Source: Platynereis dumerilii
Taxonomy: Eukaryota > Annelida > Polychaeta > Phyllodocida > Nereididae
NCBI GenBank assembly: GCA_026936325.1
Contig: JAPTHN010000004.1
Location: 33,905,776 to 33,969,775 of the forward strand
Length of the DNA stretch: 64,000 nt
Reading direction: 5' to 3'
Shown here: piece by piece, positions 33,906 through 45,149 of the stretch
How the letters are laid out: each line of letters opens with the position of its first letter
Position numbering within the stretch: position 1 is the stretch's first letter
Notes under the pieces: model-generated
What the model was told of the DNA's origin: nothing
Database searches by the model: none
Seen by the model: only the letters and a program-made list of their open reading frames with translations
Made by a program: the position numbers and the translations under genes

Positions 33906-34796
33906 AAGTATGGAGGGGGGAGGCTCAGTATGTCAAAGCAAATTGCCATTCCCCCAACTTAATCAGTGGTGGATCCTTGGGGGGCCTAGCAATTTAGTAT
34001 TTGTGTGATGGATTTTATTGTAATATTAAAATAGTTTTAGGATATTGCATGCTCCCCTTGAGGTGATGGTCACCAACTCCTTGTGTGAATATGTCCCTCC
34101 TCTGGAAATGCAATCTCTAGTATTTACGAAGCTTCACTCTTGTATCAGTGTCTTTGTTGGGCAAGTAAATGATCCCTCAAGCAGGGTCAATGTGTAACAT
34201 GTTGTGGTTCAGCTCTCTCTCTCATGTTATCAATCAACTATCTTGAAAGCTCAGAAATTGGCTTAGAAAGCTGCAATAACAAAACTACGTATCTATCCAC
34301 ATCATATAAATACATACATATATCTAGCACTCTGTTGATTTGACAAAGCAGTGGAAAAATGGTGTGGCCCATTTCATGTTATTCTATATCAACCCAAAAT
34401 GTTGTAGCTTTTAAAAATGCATTCTCTCTAACGCTGTCAAATTTGCACTGAAACCCAAAATCACTAATTACGTTGTGTTCTAGTTTCCTTCGCATGTCAA
34501 AACCTTGAAAGACACAATCTCACAGACTAACTTTACAACTCATTAGGCACTATAGAACTGTAGAAGCTTCAAATTGTAATTGCAATGTCACATGCTATCA
34601 AAATTAATGGTAAATTGAACTTTATGTCTTGAAAGTGTGTATGTCGAAAGTTAAATATCTGAGAAAGAGATATAGATATATTGATATGGTAAGTGCAGCC
34701 CTCGAATTCTAGTTCTGGGTGCTCACGAAGGTTGATTCATGAGATGGGAGAGAGTCTCAGAGAGAGAAGGAGTTCTCAACATGCTACATATTTAGT

Positions 34797-37683
34797 CCAG
34801 ACAGACAGACATTGACAGACATTGAAGTTTATTTACATAACGAATCATACATAATTTAGCATACCTATTTTAAAAAGCTAAAAATAATACATTAATCATT
34901 ATGAGGAAGACCCATCTAAGGCCAAAATTGACCGCTATCGATTGGCCACCCAGAGAAATACAAAAAGGGATAATCAAGAACCTCCTGAGCCCCGAGTATA
35001 TAGGCCTTTTATTGTATGGTCATACTGTTTTCGAGCTTGCAATATCACAGTTCAGTACAAGCATACAATAAAGTTTGTAAATAGCAACCCCAGTAAGATG
35101 TGAAAGATTAATATAACAAATGCCCGTGATGTAATTGACAATTTCAACAATATGAAAATTCATGTCAAATCAAAATTAATGTACTTCAAACTGATTGAAA
35201 AAGATCTGATATCTAAATTGGATAACTCACAAGAAAAATGGAAATGCACACAACATACACCTAATTAACAAGTTGCACGTCAAAGTTAAGGTAAAGGAGC
35301 TGCCTCTGGTTGCCCTGCATTTAAGACTGCCAAATCACGTTTACCACCCCTCAGGGTGGATGGGGAAATCTGACCTGACAGCCTAGCAAAGGCAACCAGA
35401 GACAGCTGTGTAGCATCTGTTCTTCTTAACGAATATCAGATGAACATTTTCATATGATTGAACGAATTATGTAAAATTTCAAAAGCTTGCAATACATGTG
35501 ATTACTGACATATGTAACAGTGTCTGATGCTGCATTCAAGTTTGTACTTATCAATCATATATATCTTGACATATCTTGTGAAACCCGAGAGACTATGAGT
35601 AGAAAACTTTTCTTTAATAATGTGAGGGCAGTTATTTAGGGCCATAGTAATGGAATATCTTATGCTGGATTTTGCAAATTCATGTTTCACTCTTGGAATT
35701 TGTAAAGCATTGGCAGATCTTGTATGATGATGATGAATGCTAGCATTCCTGACAAAGAGATTTCTCAGAAAATAACCTGGTAAAGCTCTATTTTCTAATT
35801 TGTAACAAAATTTTAATTCTTGAAGTGAGCAGATATCTTCCACTTTTAAAAGTTTCAGTTTTCGGAAAATTGGTTCAGTGTGAGCATTATATTTTTCTTT
35901 AACAATAGTTCTGACTGCCTTTTTTTGTAATTGCACCACAGCATTTAATTTTGGCTTCCATCAGAGAATTCCATAGTTCAGATATGGTAGGAAAAGAGTA
36001 TTGTACAAAGTTAATAGAATTTCACTTGGTAGCATATGCTTCAACTTGGACATAATGGCCACCACTTTTGATAGTTTTACAGATATCTTGTGCATATGGG
36101 GTTTCCCGCTAAGATACTTATCTAACAAAATTCCTAAGTAATCAAAAGATTCAACAAATTCAATGCTTGAACCACCCAGGCTTATCACAGGATAAGTGAT
36201 ACGTCTTCTTGAAGTATGAAAAAGAATGGCTTTAGTTTTGGAGGAGTTTAAAGATAACTTGTTCAGTTTAAGCCAGTCAGAAATTTTGGCTAACTCAGTG
36301 TTAATATTGACATCTCTGTCTTGGTAAGCATTGTCGAACGCTCTAAGAGAGGCAACAAGGGTTGAGTCATCAGCATAAATGATAGGATGAAAAAGTGAAC
36401 TCGCAAGATGCAGGTCATTAATATATATAATAAAAAGCAAAGGCCCCAAAATGGACCCCTGAGGTACACCAACAGTTATAGGCAATAATGAGGAGTTGTG
36501 ATTATCAAAGGAAGTGTACTGATGACGCTTGTTCAGATAATTTCTCATTAATTCTAAAGACTGCCCTCTTATGCCATAGTAATGCAACTTGTGCAGTAGA
36601 ACGTTATGATCAATGGTATCAAACGCCTTTGATAAATCAAGAAATATAGCTAATGACGTTTCATTGTTATCACGCGTATCAATGACTCTGCTTATCAGCT
36701 CCAAAGCAGCAAATTCAGTAGAGTGGCTGTTTCTAAAACCGTATTGATTTTCGTAAAACAAATAATTTCTGTTAAAGTAATCAGCTAACCGTGAATGAAT
36801 GACTCTTTCCAGCACCTTTGATAAGCTGGGCAAGACAGAGATAGGTCTATAATTTTCAAACAGATAGTCTTCGCTTTTCTTAAACAGAGGAACCACCCTT
36901 GCTGTCTTGAGTTTGTCTGGGAAAATACCATTTTGAATTGATTGGTTAATCACAAGAGTAAGAGGTATTACAATTTCATTTTTTTATCATTTCAACAATC
37001 TGTTTGACAGGTAGTCAACTCCACAACTAGACTTTGGTTTGAGACTATCAAAGATTTTAAGGACTGTGTCATGGGTAACACATTTAAAGGAGAATTCCTG
37101 CGTAGTCGGTGACTGTAAGTAGTCCTTAAATGACAGGCCTTCAGGTGAAATTATTTGTGAAGAAAGATTACGACCAACATTGATAAAGTACTCATTGAAT
37201 TTATCAGCAATAAAACTGACATCTGAATTATATGTACCATTTATAAGAAATAATTTGGGGAAGTCCTTTTTCTTACTATTTCTGTTTAGGATACTTTTAA
37301 TAGTATTCCACGTTTTTTGTATGTCATTTCGAAATTTCTTAAAACATGACTCATAGTAGGCCTTTTTAGCACTTCGGATTAAATTTCTTAATATCTTGTT
37401 ATAAAGTGAAAGATTGGTTTTTAAAGTGAAATATAAGTCAGAATCTCTATCAGTATTCTGGAGTCTTTTATAAAGTTTATCTCTAAAACTAATTGAAGAT
37501 AGGATTCCCCGAGTCATCCATTCATTCAATTTATGTCTATATTTATTGCACTTAACAATTTTGACAGGGATGTGCTTTTTGTAAGCTGTCTGGATAATTT
37601 CATCAAGTCTGTTGTAATTTTGGTTTGGATCAACAGCTAAATCTGAAACAAACTGGTCTATCTGACTACATTCATTGGCAATC
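34797..37683 (-). mobile_element. LINE (CR1/L2/Jockey-like), 5'-truncated, with (GACA)n 3' tail
   Basis: On the minus strand it covers the end of the inter-domain region, the full RT and the C terminus, then about 700 bp of 3' UTR ending in GACAGACA units near 34797. Motifs are NYRPISVLPSLSKVLERVI, FLDLSKAFDTIDH, GVPQGSILGPLLF and YADD. The coding frame is broken by a frameshift at an A-run near 36975 and by an in-frame TGA near 35958, and the endonuclease is missing. It is a cousin, not a close copy, of the LINE at 56.5-60.2 kb. A small inverted-repeat insert lies in the 3' UTR at 35298-35407. Confidence 0.85.
35298..35407. repeat. Short inverted-repeat insert in the LINE 3' region
   Basis: AGCTGCCTCTGGTTGCC is mirrored by GGCAACCAGAGACAGCT across 110 bp. 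It is more G/C-rich than the surrounding LINE, so it is likely a MITE, but no target duplication is clear. Confidence 0.55.
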
Positions 37684-37691
37684 ATGGTGAG

Positions 37692-39383
37692 TAGGGTGGT
37701 CCAACATCCAATGGAAAATAATAAAAGTGTAAAATGTGGTGATGGTACCCCCTAACTTTTTTTCTATGACCATGTGGAAGAAGTGTGCAAAATTTCAGCC
37801 AAATTGATTAATATTTAGAGGTGGCTCATCAAGGTTGAAGTTTTGCTATATTTAGCATTAAAACGCCTATATCTGAATAGTGAAAATTGTGTAAAATCAT
37901 ATTTTCCTTTCATTTAAGGCCTAAAAAGGCCCAATCAACTGAGGATAAGGCAACATAACACTTGTTTGTATATCTTCCTATCCACGTTTATAAAAAAAGG
38001 GATTTGTCACTTATATCATTGAAATTTTTATATCAATTCATGTGTATTGGGCGAAAATTTGGCAAAATTGGTACGCCAATATAGATTTATTAATAAATAT
38101 CAAAATATAATGGAAAGGATCATTAAATATATATGTTGTTGGATCTTGACTGAGTCATGCCATACTACCTTCACTAAATTATTATAGTCCAGCATGAAAA
38201 AAAGTATGGGAATCAGAGAAGGTAATTCACTAGACATCAGAAGGATTCTATGTACTGTGTAATAGAAGGTGCCGTGACTTTTGATAGTGTGATGTTCTCA
38301 ACATCTTTTCTCAATTTCTGGCCAAGTGGTATTTTGACACATGCTACAGAAACTTTTTAAAAAGACGTGCAGGTAGCAATTCCATCTTTCTCAACTACAT
38401 GTTCCACATTCATTATATACCAGTATGCAAATGACCTATTAATAATTCTAAGGTGAGATCTTGGACGAATGTTTTATGTGCCAAGTAATTCATGCGCACC
38501 TGTGGAAATTAGAGATACCCTAGAAATAATTGTGTTGGTTATGCAAAGATCCCTGCTCAAAAGTTATTAAGTACTCATAAAATCAAAGTTTGTTCTTTGA
38601 TAATAGAACATAGTAAGTTGTCTTTCCCGAACAGGTATCCCTGCAAAAGATAAACTACCTCAAACATTGTACTGTGACTGACAACAGCAGGGAAAAAATG
38701 CTTTTGGATTGTAAGAACCCCTTTCAAAACTGATGTGGTCTTACAAATTTAATAAGGTGTCAAACAGCTCAAATTGTATTGGGTACACTAATCATGTTAA
38801 CGTTTACATCTGAAGCTTCCGGGTGTGAGAAACTTCCAAGGCTGGCTTATCTGGGGATAGGGGCCATTTATAATAATAACCAACCAAGAGGATGGGATAT
38901 ACATTCTTTATCATGCTGGACTAGAATAATTTATTGAAAGTAGTATGGCATGACTCAGTCATGATCCAAAAACCTTTCCATTAAATTTTAATATTTATTT
39001 ATAAATCTATATTGGTGTACCAATTTTGCCAAATTCTCACCCAATACACATCAATTGACATAAAAATTTTAATGATATAAGTGACAAATCCCTCCTTTTT
39101 TAATGTGGAGAAGAAGATATACAAGTGATATGTTGCTTTTTCCTGAGTTGGTTAGTGCCTTAATAGGCCTCAAATGAAAGGAAAATATGATTTTACACAA
39201 TTTTCACTATTTAGATATAGGCGTTTTAATGCTAAATATAGCAAAACTTCAACCTTGATGAGCCACCTCTAAATATTAATCAATTTGGCTGAAATTTTGC
39301 ACACCTCTTCCACATGGTCAAAGGAAAAAAGTTAGAGGGTACCATCAATGATATTAGGACATATATTTTTTTGGACCACCCTA
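37692..39383. mobile_element. hAT-like foldback, 1,692 bp, perfect 8-bp target duplication
   Basis: The ends are TAGGGTGGTCCAA and its exact inverse. The arms of about 500 bp (37692-38210 and 38870-39383) are close mirror images around a loop of about 650 bp. ATGGTGAG flanks both sides (37684-37691 and 39384-39391). The ends resemble those of the element at 13580-15968, suggesting related families that could use the same enzyme. No transposase is encoded. Confidence 0.9.
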
Positions 39384-39599
39384 ATGGTGAGGGATCTTTT
39401 ACTTTCCCAGCACAGACACTGATACAAAGGGCCATCAACTTAACATCTCATCCATGGATACGACATCAAGTTGGGATTTTGGTCATGAAGGTCCACTGAA
39501 AATTTTGGGTTTCCTAACCGGGTTTCGAATCCTTGATGGCGAAGACCTTCAGTGGAGTAGGCAGGAACCATATAACCACTCAGCCACCAAGATAATGAT

Positions 39600-41690
39600 A
39601 TTGCTTTCTTCTCCTTGAATACAACTTGTGAAATCTTTTTAATTGCATTGTAATTGTATATTTTTCTGTCCTCTTCCTAGACAGGTTTGTAAATGCCAAA
39701 TAGGCCTACGCTAATTTCTTCTGATATATGGTAATGCCAATCTCTTTTGCCTTTTAGCCAGATTACCATGTACTAAGCTGTCTGTGACCGGAAGCTATAC
39801 AAAGAAAGCTAAGAAGATATTTTTGTCCTAAGCCCTGGTGATAAACAGGTTATCTGTGCAAAGGTAGGTGGGTCAGATGAAATGTGAACTACAACTTATA
39901 TTGTACCATTAAATTTGTAGGTTCATTTTTCAAAAGAATTGATGGAAAGGCAATATTCAGTTCTACTAAAAGAATAAATCTCCTCAATATATATGCATAA
40001 GTGCAGAAGAGGAATCATCCACTCACAACAAAAACAATGCCAGAAAAGGCAGCAGCTGCTTCTTAATTGCTGTCATTGAATTATGCACAAACCATATGTT
40101 CCAAATGCCACCTGCAAAATCACATTCGTCTTGTTTAGAAGCTAAGTAGACTGTGCATACCGAGCAACCAAAATATAACGTGACCACTTATTTACCATTC
40201 CACACCTTTAGCTGCCCCGAATCACTTTCTGCTTTTATCTACTTTGAACAAACATGGTATATATATACAATACTATACATTACATTGACATTGATCCAAA
40301 AACCAATCTAAATGCCATCAACCCTAGTGTGTTTGATTTCTTTAATGATTGTCCCCTAATAGCTTATTACAAAATTTTATATTGGCCGCTTTCTCAATAG
40401 ATGACTATTAAACAGCAAAGATGGTCACACAGGTAAAGCACTTACAATGAAGGAGTGAAATTCAAACACATGAAAGAAATAGTTTCATTGTATATTATAC
40501 TTTTGTTAAAGTGAATTTGTTCACAAGAAACATTCAGTGGGAAAGGGGACATAGTGGTGCAGCAATGTTTATTTCTTTCATATCTCAAAATGGTTTTAAT
40601 CCACTTTCTCTGTGTTAGGTTTAAATATTAAGTTTAACGTGCTCTCTGTCCACCTAAGGTATCAGAATATTTGAAGAGCTTCTGAACTTGTATGTATACA
40701 TATGGTCTATTTTTGCATATTCGACATGTTGGGCACATATGGGTCAAAATTTGCTAAAGCTGAAATTCTTGTCTCCTGTGTTTAACATTAAATCATGCTG
40801 ACTGGGTGATATATGCAGCACTTTTTGATGTCATATGTCATAGACTGGGGTATTAGCAAAAATTATAACACATAAAACATGTGACAGATAACTTTTATCC
40901 CTACCAAAAATGGCTATGAAGTGGCCTACCCCCCTTAAAATGGCTTGTCTCCACCTGCATTTTCTTTGAAAGATCCCCCCACAAAAACTAGCATGGGATT
41001 CTGCTACCATTTAACTCCTTCTCACATGGAAACTTGACCATTACTCTTCTAAAATCTAGTCACAAATGTCTGAAATAATGTTCTGTTTGGGAACAGGAGG
41101 GTGTTGAGTCAGTGTCTCCAATACTGCGTCATTAACGTCACACCAGATTGTTTACGGTAGACATAGGGTACTGGAGGCAGTACTGGGTATCATATTTGTC
41201 AATAGGATTCAAAATTGTTGTTGAAAAAGAGTTTTTAATCCTTTTCATAAATTTCAGAGTCAAGGGAATACTGTATCTCAATAACTATTGCTCATAGAGA
41301 CCTGAAATAAAGCTTAATGTGTGCAGGATAACCACTTTCCTATACATTGGAAATACATTCTTTAGCTGTAAGTGGTGCAGATTTCAAGTTATAAATGAGA
41401 CACAAATGACAGTCATATTCCTATTTTAATTGACAAAAATGCTGCTTATCAAAAAGCATTGTTGCTAGAGACCTGAGATTTGGTCCAAAATGTGTGGGCT
41501 ACTCTCCTTTTCATTGGTATTCGATTTTTCAGCACCAACTGGTCAGGATTTTGAGTTTACATGCAAAATGTTAATGACGATCAAAAAACATCACTCCTGT
41601 ATTTATCACATCAGTACAGATCAGCGGAGCATTAGGACCTGTGGACATGAAAGTGCAGTGATAGCTGATTGTTTGATCTACGCAATGACA
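39600..41690. other. Non-coding interval
   Basis: I support no gene or RNA here. Short words near 39.7-39.8 kb (CTTTTAGCCAGATTACCATG) recall the 33.6 kb repeat, but weakly. Confidence 0.4.
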
Positions 41691-41695
41691 ACTTA

Positions 41696-42513
41696 CAGTC
41701 CTTGTCATACTTACGTGGAATCTCAAGTTTTTTTTCTATGCTGTTGAACTGTGATATCAGAGATGACTCTATTCCAGCATTGCATTATATGTAAATTAAC
41801 TACAAGCTGTGATGTCATTTCAAACTGGGTCAGATTCCCCAGCTTCTAGCCAATGTTGATCCTACTGAACTGAGCGTCACAGTTTCAACACAGTGTCAGA
41901 GTAAGAGTTTTATCAGGGATAGCCCCTACAACTACGTCATCACAGCTTGATAGCCAATGGGCTGACCGCAAACTCCGTCATCACAGTTCAAACATTGATA
42001 TATTGAAGGAAGCATAGCATTTTTGATCCCAATGATTTATCACAGCAATCATCAGTCTATTCCTACCAAATGGCAGCTTTGTGAGCATTCACAGTAGACA
42101 ACTGTTATAATCCCCACAGAGTTGTTTGATAAATCTACAAACTTGCTAACTTACAACTTTAAACTTTGATTGAAGTTGGTATAAACAGAAGGCTTTGACA
42201 ATTTGTTTGTAAACACATGGCTTATGTTATGTATATTTGTTCTGGCAGCCCATTGGCTGAGAGGCTGTGATGTCAAACTTGCATGGGTTTTCCCAGACCC
42301 AATTTTAACTCTGACACTGAGTTGAAACTGTGATGCTCAATTTGGTGGATTGGCATTGGTTAGAAGCTGGGGAATCTGACCCAGTTTGAAAATGACATCA
42401 CAGCTTGTAGTTAATTTACGTATATTGCAATGCTAGAATAGTGTAATCTCTGACATCACAGTTCAACAGCATAGAAAAAAACTTGAGATTCCACGTAAGT
42501 ATGACAAGGACTG
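41696..42513. mobile_element. TA-flanked foldback, 818 bp, CAGTCCTTGTCATACTTACG ends
   Basis: CAGTCCTTGTCATACTTACG at the left end is inverted exactly at the right end. TA flanks both sides (41694-41695 and 42514-42515). The arms extend for about 300 bp with moderate divergence, for example GACATCACAGCTTGTAG near 42405 and its inverse near 41790. TA target and CAG terminus suggest Tc1/mariner/pogo. There is no gene inside. Confidence 0.8.
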
Positions 42514-43898
42514 TAATAAGGCATTTCTAGAGCGAAAAATTTTCAATTTTTTTTCAGTTGAAATTTCAAGGTTTTCAAATTTTGACCCATATATTTGTTT
42601 ATTGCTGCTTTGAAAAACACAATTACTGCTTTAAACTATTCATCATTCTTGTGTAATAGATATTACATATAAGTAGTGCATAAGACTATATACAGTGTAT
42701 TAACACCTTGTAGTGGCAATTTGGTTAATAACTTTTTTTAGTTATAAACATTTAAAATTAACTGTCCTGGGTGCGGTCATCCATGTACACCGGGTGCTAC
42801 ATCACAATGTCGTTACCTATTGTTTTAGAAATAGGTCATGTTTACGTCAACACATTGTGCTGCACAACTTGACACAGTTTGCTGTTTTCTTGAAGAGTGA
42901 AGGTGAGTTTACTTATTTTAACGTCATGCCTTTCATTGAAGACATTGTGCAACATGACTAATGACTAGTAATATAGCAATACAATACACCTGCAATGTGT
43001 TATATCTTGTAAAAATTCTGTGCTTGGAGAAGATAGCATTATAAGTGGTGACCTCAATTGAAACTGACATGTGTGTATGGTTATCATGCTTTAAAATATG
43101 ATCTACAATCACAATTAAACAGCAATGGTCACTCAGATGCCTTCTTGGTAACACAATAACAATGCTCCTAACATGTTACGTGCACAAATTTAGAAGTAAC
43201 TTGTCCAGAGTTCAAAACAGTATCTCTAGCAACATTGTGAGAACTGTAGCAACATTGTGTCACAGTCTGAGCTGATTGACAATAAATTAGATCTACCCAC
43301 TGAAGCCAAATAATATGTGTTATTGATGTTTTAGTTTTGCAGTTATGCCGTAAAATATTATATCCTGTTGCAGATGTCCTCCCTGGCCAAAAAGATGCTT
43401 CCCTGTAGGAGAGGGTGTGAAAGGGTATTTAAAAGCGCATGTGTTGCTAATAAGAAATGATTTGCTTAATTGTCAGTTGTTGTTAACCTTTTACACAAGT
43501 TGTTAATACATTATTTTTACAATTTGTTTGTTATTTGTTCTATTTCTTTACTATCAGTATTGTTAATGATGCTCATTTTGTTGTTATTTAATGCCAGTAT
43601 TTTGTTGGAATATTTAATTTCCTCTTTACTAGCATTATTCTTTTCTTGGTTATCACGTCCAGACTTAAGTGATTCGTATCCATGTAGCTGTGATGAGAAA
43701 TGTTGATTTATTTGTAAGATCTTTTTCCACCATTAGCAGAAAGAAAGACGCACGTAGGTTGCTACTAGTCACTTTATTTTTGAAATTAACAGTCGTTGTG
43801 AGATTTCATAAATTAAATGTTGATCACATGATTAAATTTTTTACAGTAATCTTGTTAATAAAAATATTTAGTTACAGAAAACATGGTCATTGACTATT

Positions 43899-44320
43899 TC
43901 ATATCTTCGTCAGGTGACTTTCGGAAATGGCATGCCTTGAGGTAGAGAGCATTTTTGACAAGACGGCCTTGTAATTCCCTGAATCTCTAACCCCACGCTG
44001 TCCTTTAAATGCTGTGGATTCTTGTAACAGATCCAAGGTTTTCTTGGTCACAGTTTTACGTTTACTCAGACGGTCAAAAGAGTTATCCCTGAAAAACAAT
44101 AAATCAATGATAATTATTTGAATCTTATAAAAGCAGTATATTAGGAATGAGACACAATATTTTGTAAATAATGAATATGGCATACCCAGGTAAAAGGAGA
44201 GAAGGGACCACTGATGGCTTCCATTGAGACAGAGTCACAACAGGCTGTTCTCCATGTATCTGTGATGCACCCTCTTGTGGTTGATAGACAGCTTTCTTGC
44301 TGTATGGCATTGCAAAAGTC
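43899..44320 (-). CDS. Two terminal exons of an unrecognised protein
   Basis: Exon 44320-44186 follows an AG and ends at CCTGG|GTATG. Exon 44088-43899 follows a strong pyrimidine-rich acceptor (TTTATTGTTTTTCAG) and ends in a stop. The phases join (2 bases plus 1) to give LLLPGDNSFDRLSKRKTV, so about 107 residues are traced. The protein is basic, with TVTKKTLDLLQEST and GVRDSGNYKAVLSK, no membrane segment and no motif that I know. An AATAAA on the minus strand at 43778-43773 could serve polyadenylation. The 5' part is uncertain: coding-like pieces lie at 44517-44640 (KVGSFFTRVKNGHLIKKARH) and at 45090-45037 (MFMSTHCDYGFDPEMVVQ before a GTAAGA donor), but joining them does not give one clean frame. 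Confidence 0.5.
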
Positions 44321-45036
44321 CTGTTCAAAATGTGAAATTTATATGAGTGGTTGTAGCCTGGGAAATGCAAGTGATAACCAATATTTTATAGTTATGGTGC
44401 GTACCTACACTTTACAGGTACTCACCTGTGATGTCACTTTGTCCTTAGTGGTAAATTTACTAATTTTGACATAAAATATACTGGCTCCAGTCTCTTCACC
44501 ATCAATTTATGGTGCAGCGTATGCTTCAGTTGAAGTTCCATCAGGCAGTTGAACCTCCATCATGCCGAGCCTTCTTAATCAAGTGGCCATTCTTAACTCT
44601 CGTAAAGAAGGATCCAACTTTCAGCTTTGGGATTTTTTACCTAAAAAATTTTTAATAAAAAACTGAGTATGAGTTATCACACAATGTGTTGACATGTAGC
44701 ACAATGTTGCTACAAAAACATGTTACACATGTTGAGAGCTTATTACATTATCAAATACTCTTATATGTGTCAAGATGTCTTTTTATTAGTCTATAGTCTG
44801 TAAATAATAAATAGTTTGCATTGAAATGTACTTCAAAGACATTTAACAGCATTTAAAAGGATCCTCATAGAAAATCTCGAGGTCTTTCTCAACTTATAGA
44901 GCTATCTCCTCCAAAGATGTTAGTCCAATAATTATAAATGAAGTATAATTCATGATTTGAGACTTAGTTTTAGTCATTGTCAACCTTTTTGTACAAATAC
45001 ATTTGATTAAATTGCCATAAAACAAGATTTTCTTAC

Positions 45037-45090
45037 CTGTACTACCATTTCTGGGTCAAATCCATAGTCACAATGTGTTGACATAAACAT
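45037..45090 (-). CDS. Possible first coding exon in the right inverted repeat
   Basis: ATG at 45090 opens 18 codons (MFMSTHCDYGFDPEMVVQ) ending at ACAG|GTAAGA, a near-ideal splice donor. The first seven codons lie in the inverted repeat that recurs at 42.8 kb. Short length keeps confidence low. Confidence 0.35.
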
Positions 45091-45149
45091 GACCTATTTC
45101 TAAAACAATAGGTAACAACATTGTGATGTAGCACCCGGTGTGTAAGTAA

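Larger units (their letters stand above)
34680..39595 (-). mobile_element. SINE-like repeat, split by a LINE and a hAT foldback
   Basis: The two outer parts are 39384-39595 and 34680-34796. The head (minus sense) has TGGCTGAGTGGTT (A-box-like, 39576-39588) and GGATTCGAAACC (B-box-like, near 39527), so it is tRNA-derived. The body words TATCAGTGTCTGTGCTGGG and GATGAGATGTTAAG match the copies near 11.9 kb. At 11780-11950 the same words run without interruption, which shows that the LINE and the foldback are later insertions. Confidence 0.65.
42793..45137. mobile_element. Inverted-repeat-bounded unit of 2.3 kb with coding-like exons
   Basis: ACACCGGGTGCTACATCACA at the left edge is inverted at the right edge near 45118-45137, and the match continues for about 75 bp through TTACCTATTGTTTTAGAAA and GTCAACACATTGTG. 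Both copies carry an inward-facing ATG-TTT-AYG-TCA. The unit contains the minus-strand exons at 43899-44320. No target duplication was seen and the superfamily is unknown. It could also be an ancient inverted duplication rather than a transposon. Confidence 0.6.

Noticed and set aside
42713-43408. Plus-strand two-exon gene (GTGAGT donor at 42902, acceptor at 43374)
   Set aside because: The frame from the repeat's ATG stops before the donor. Only another frame crosses the junction, giving a very short tail. Kept as part of a finding, not as a CDS.
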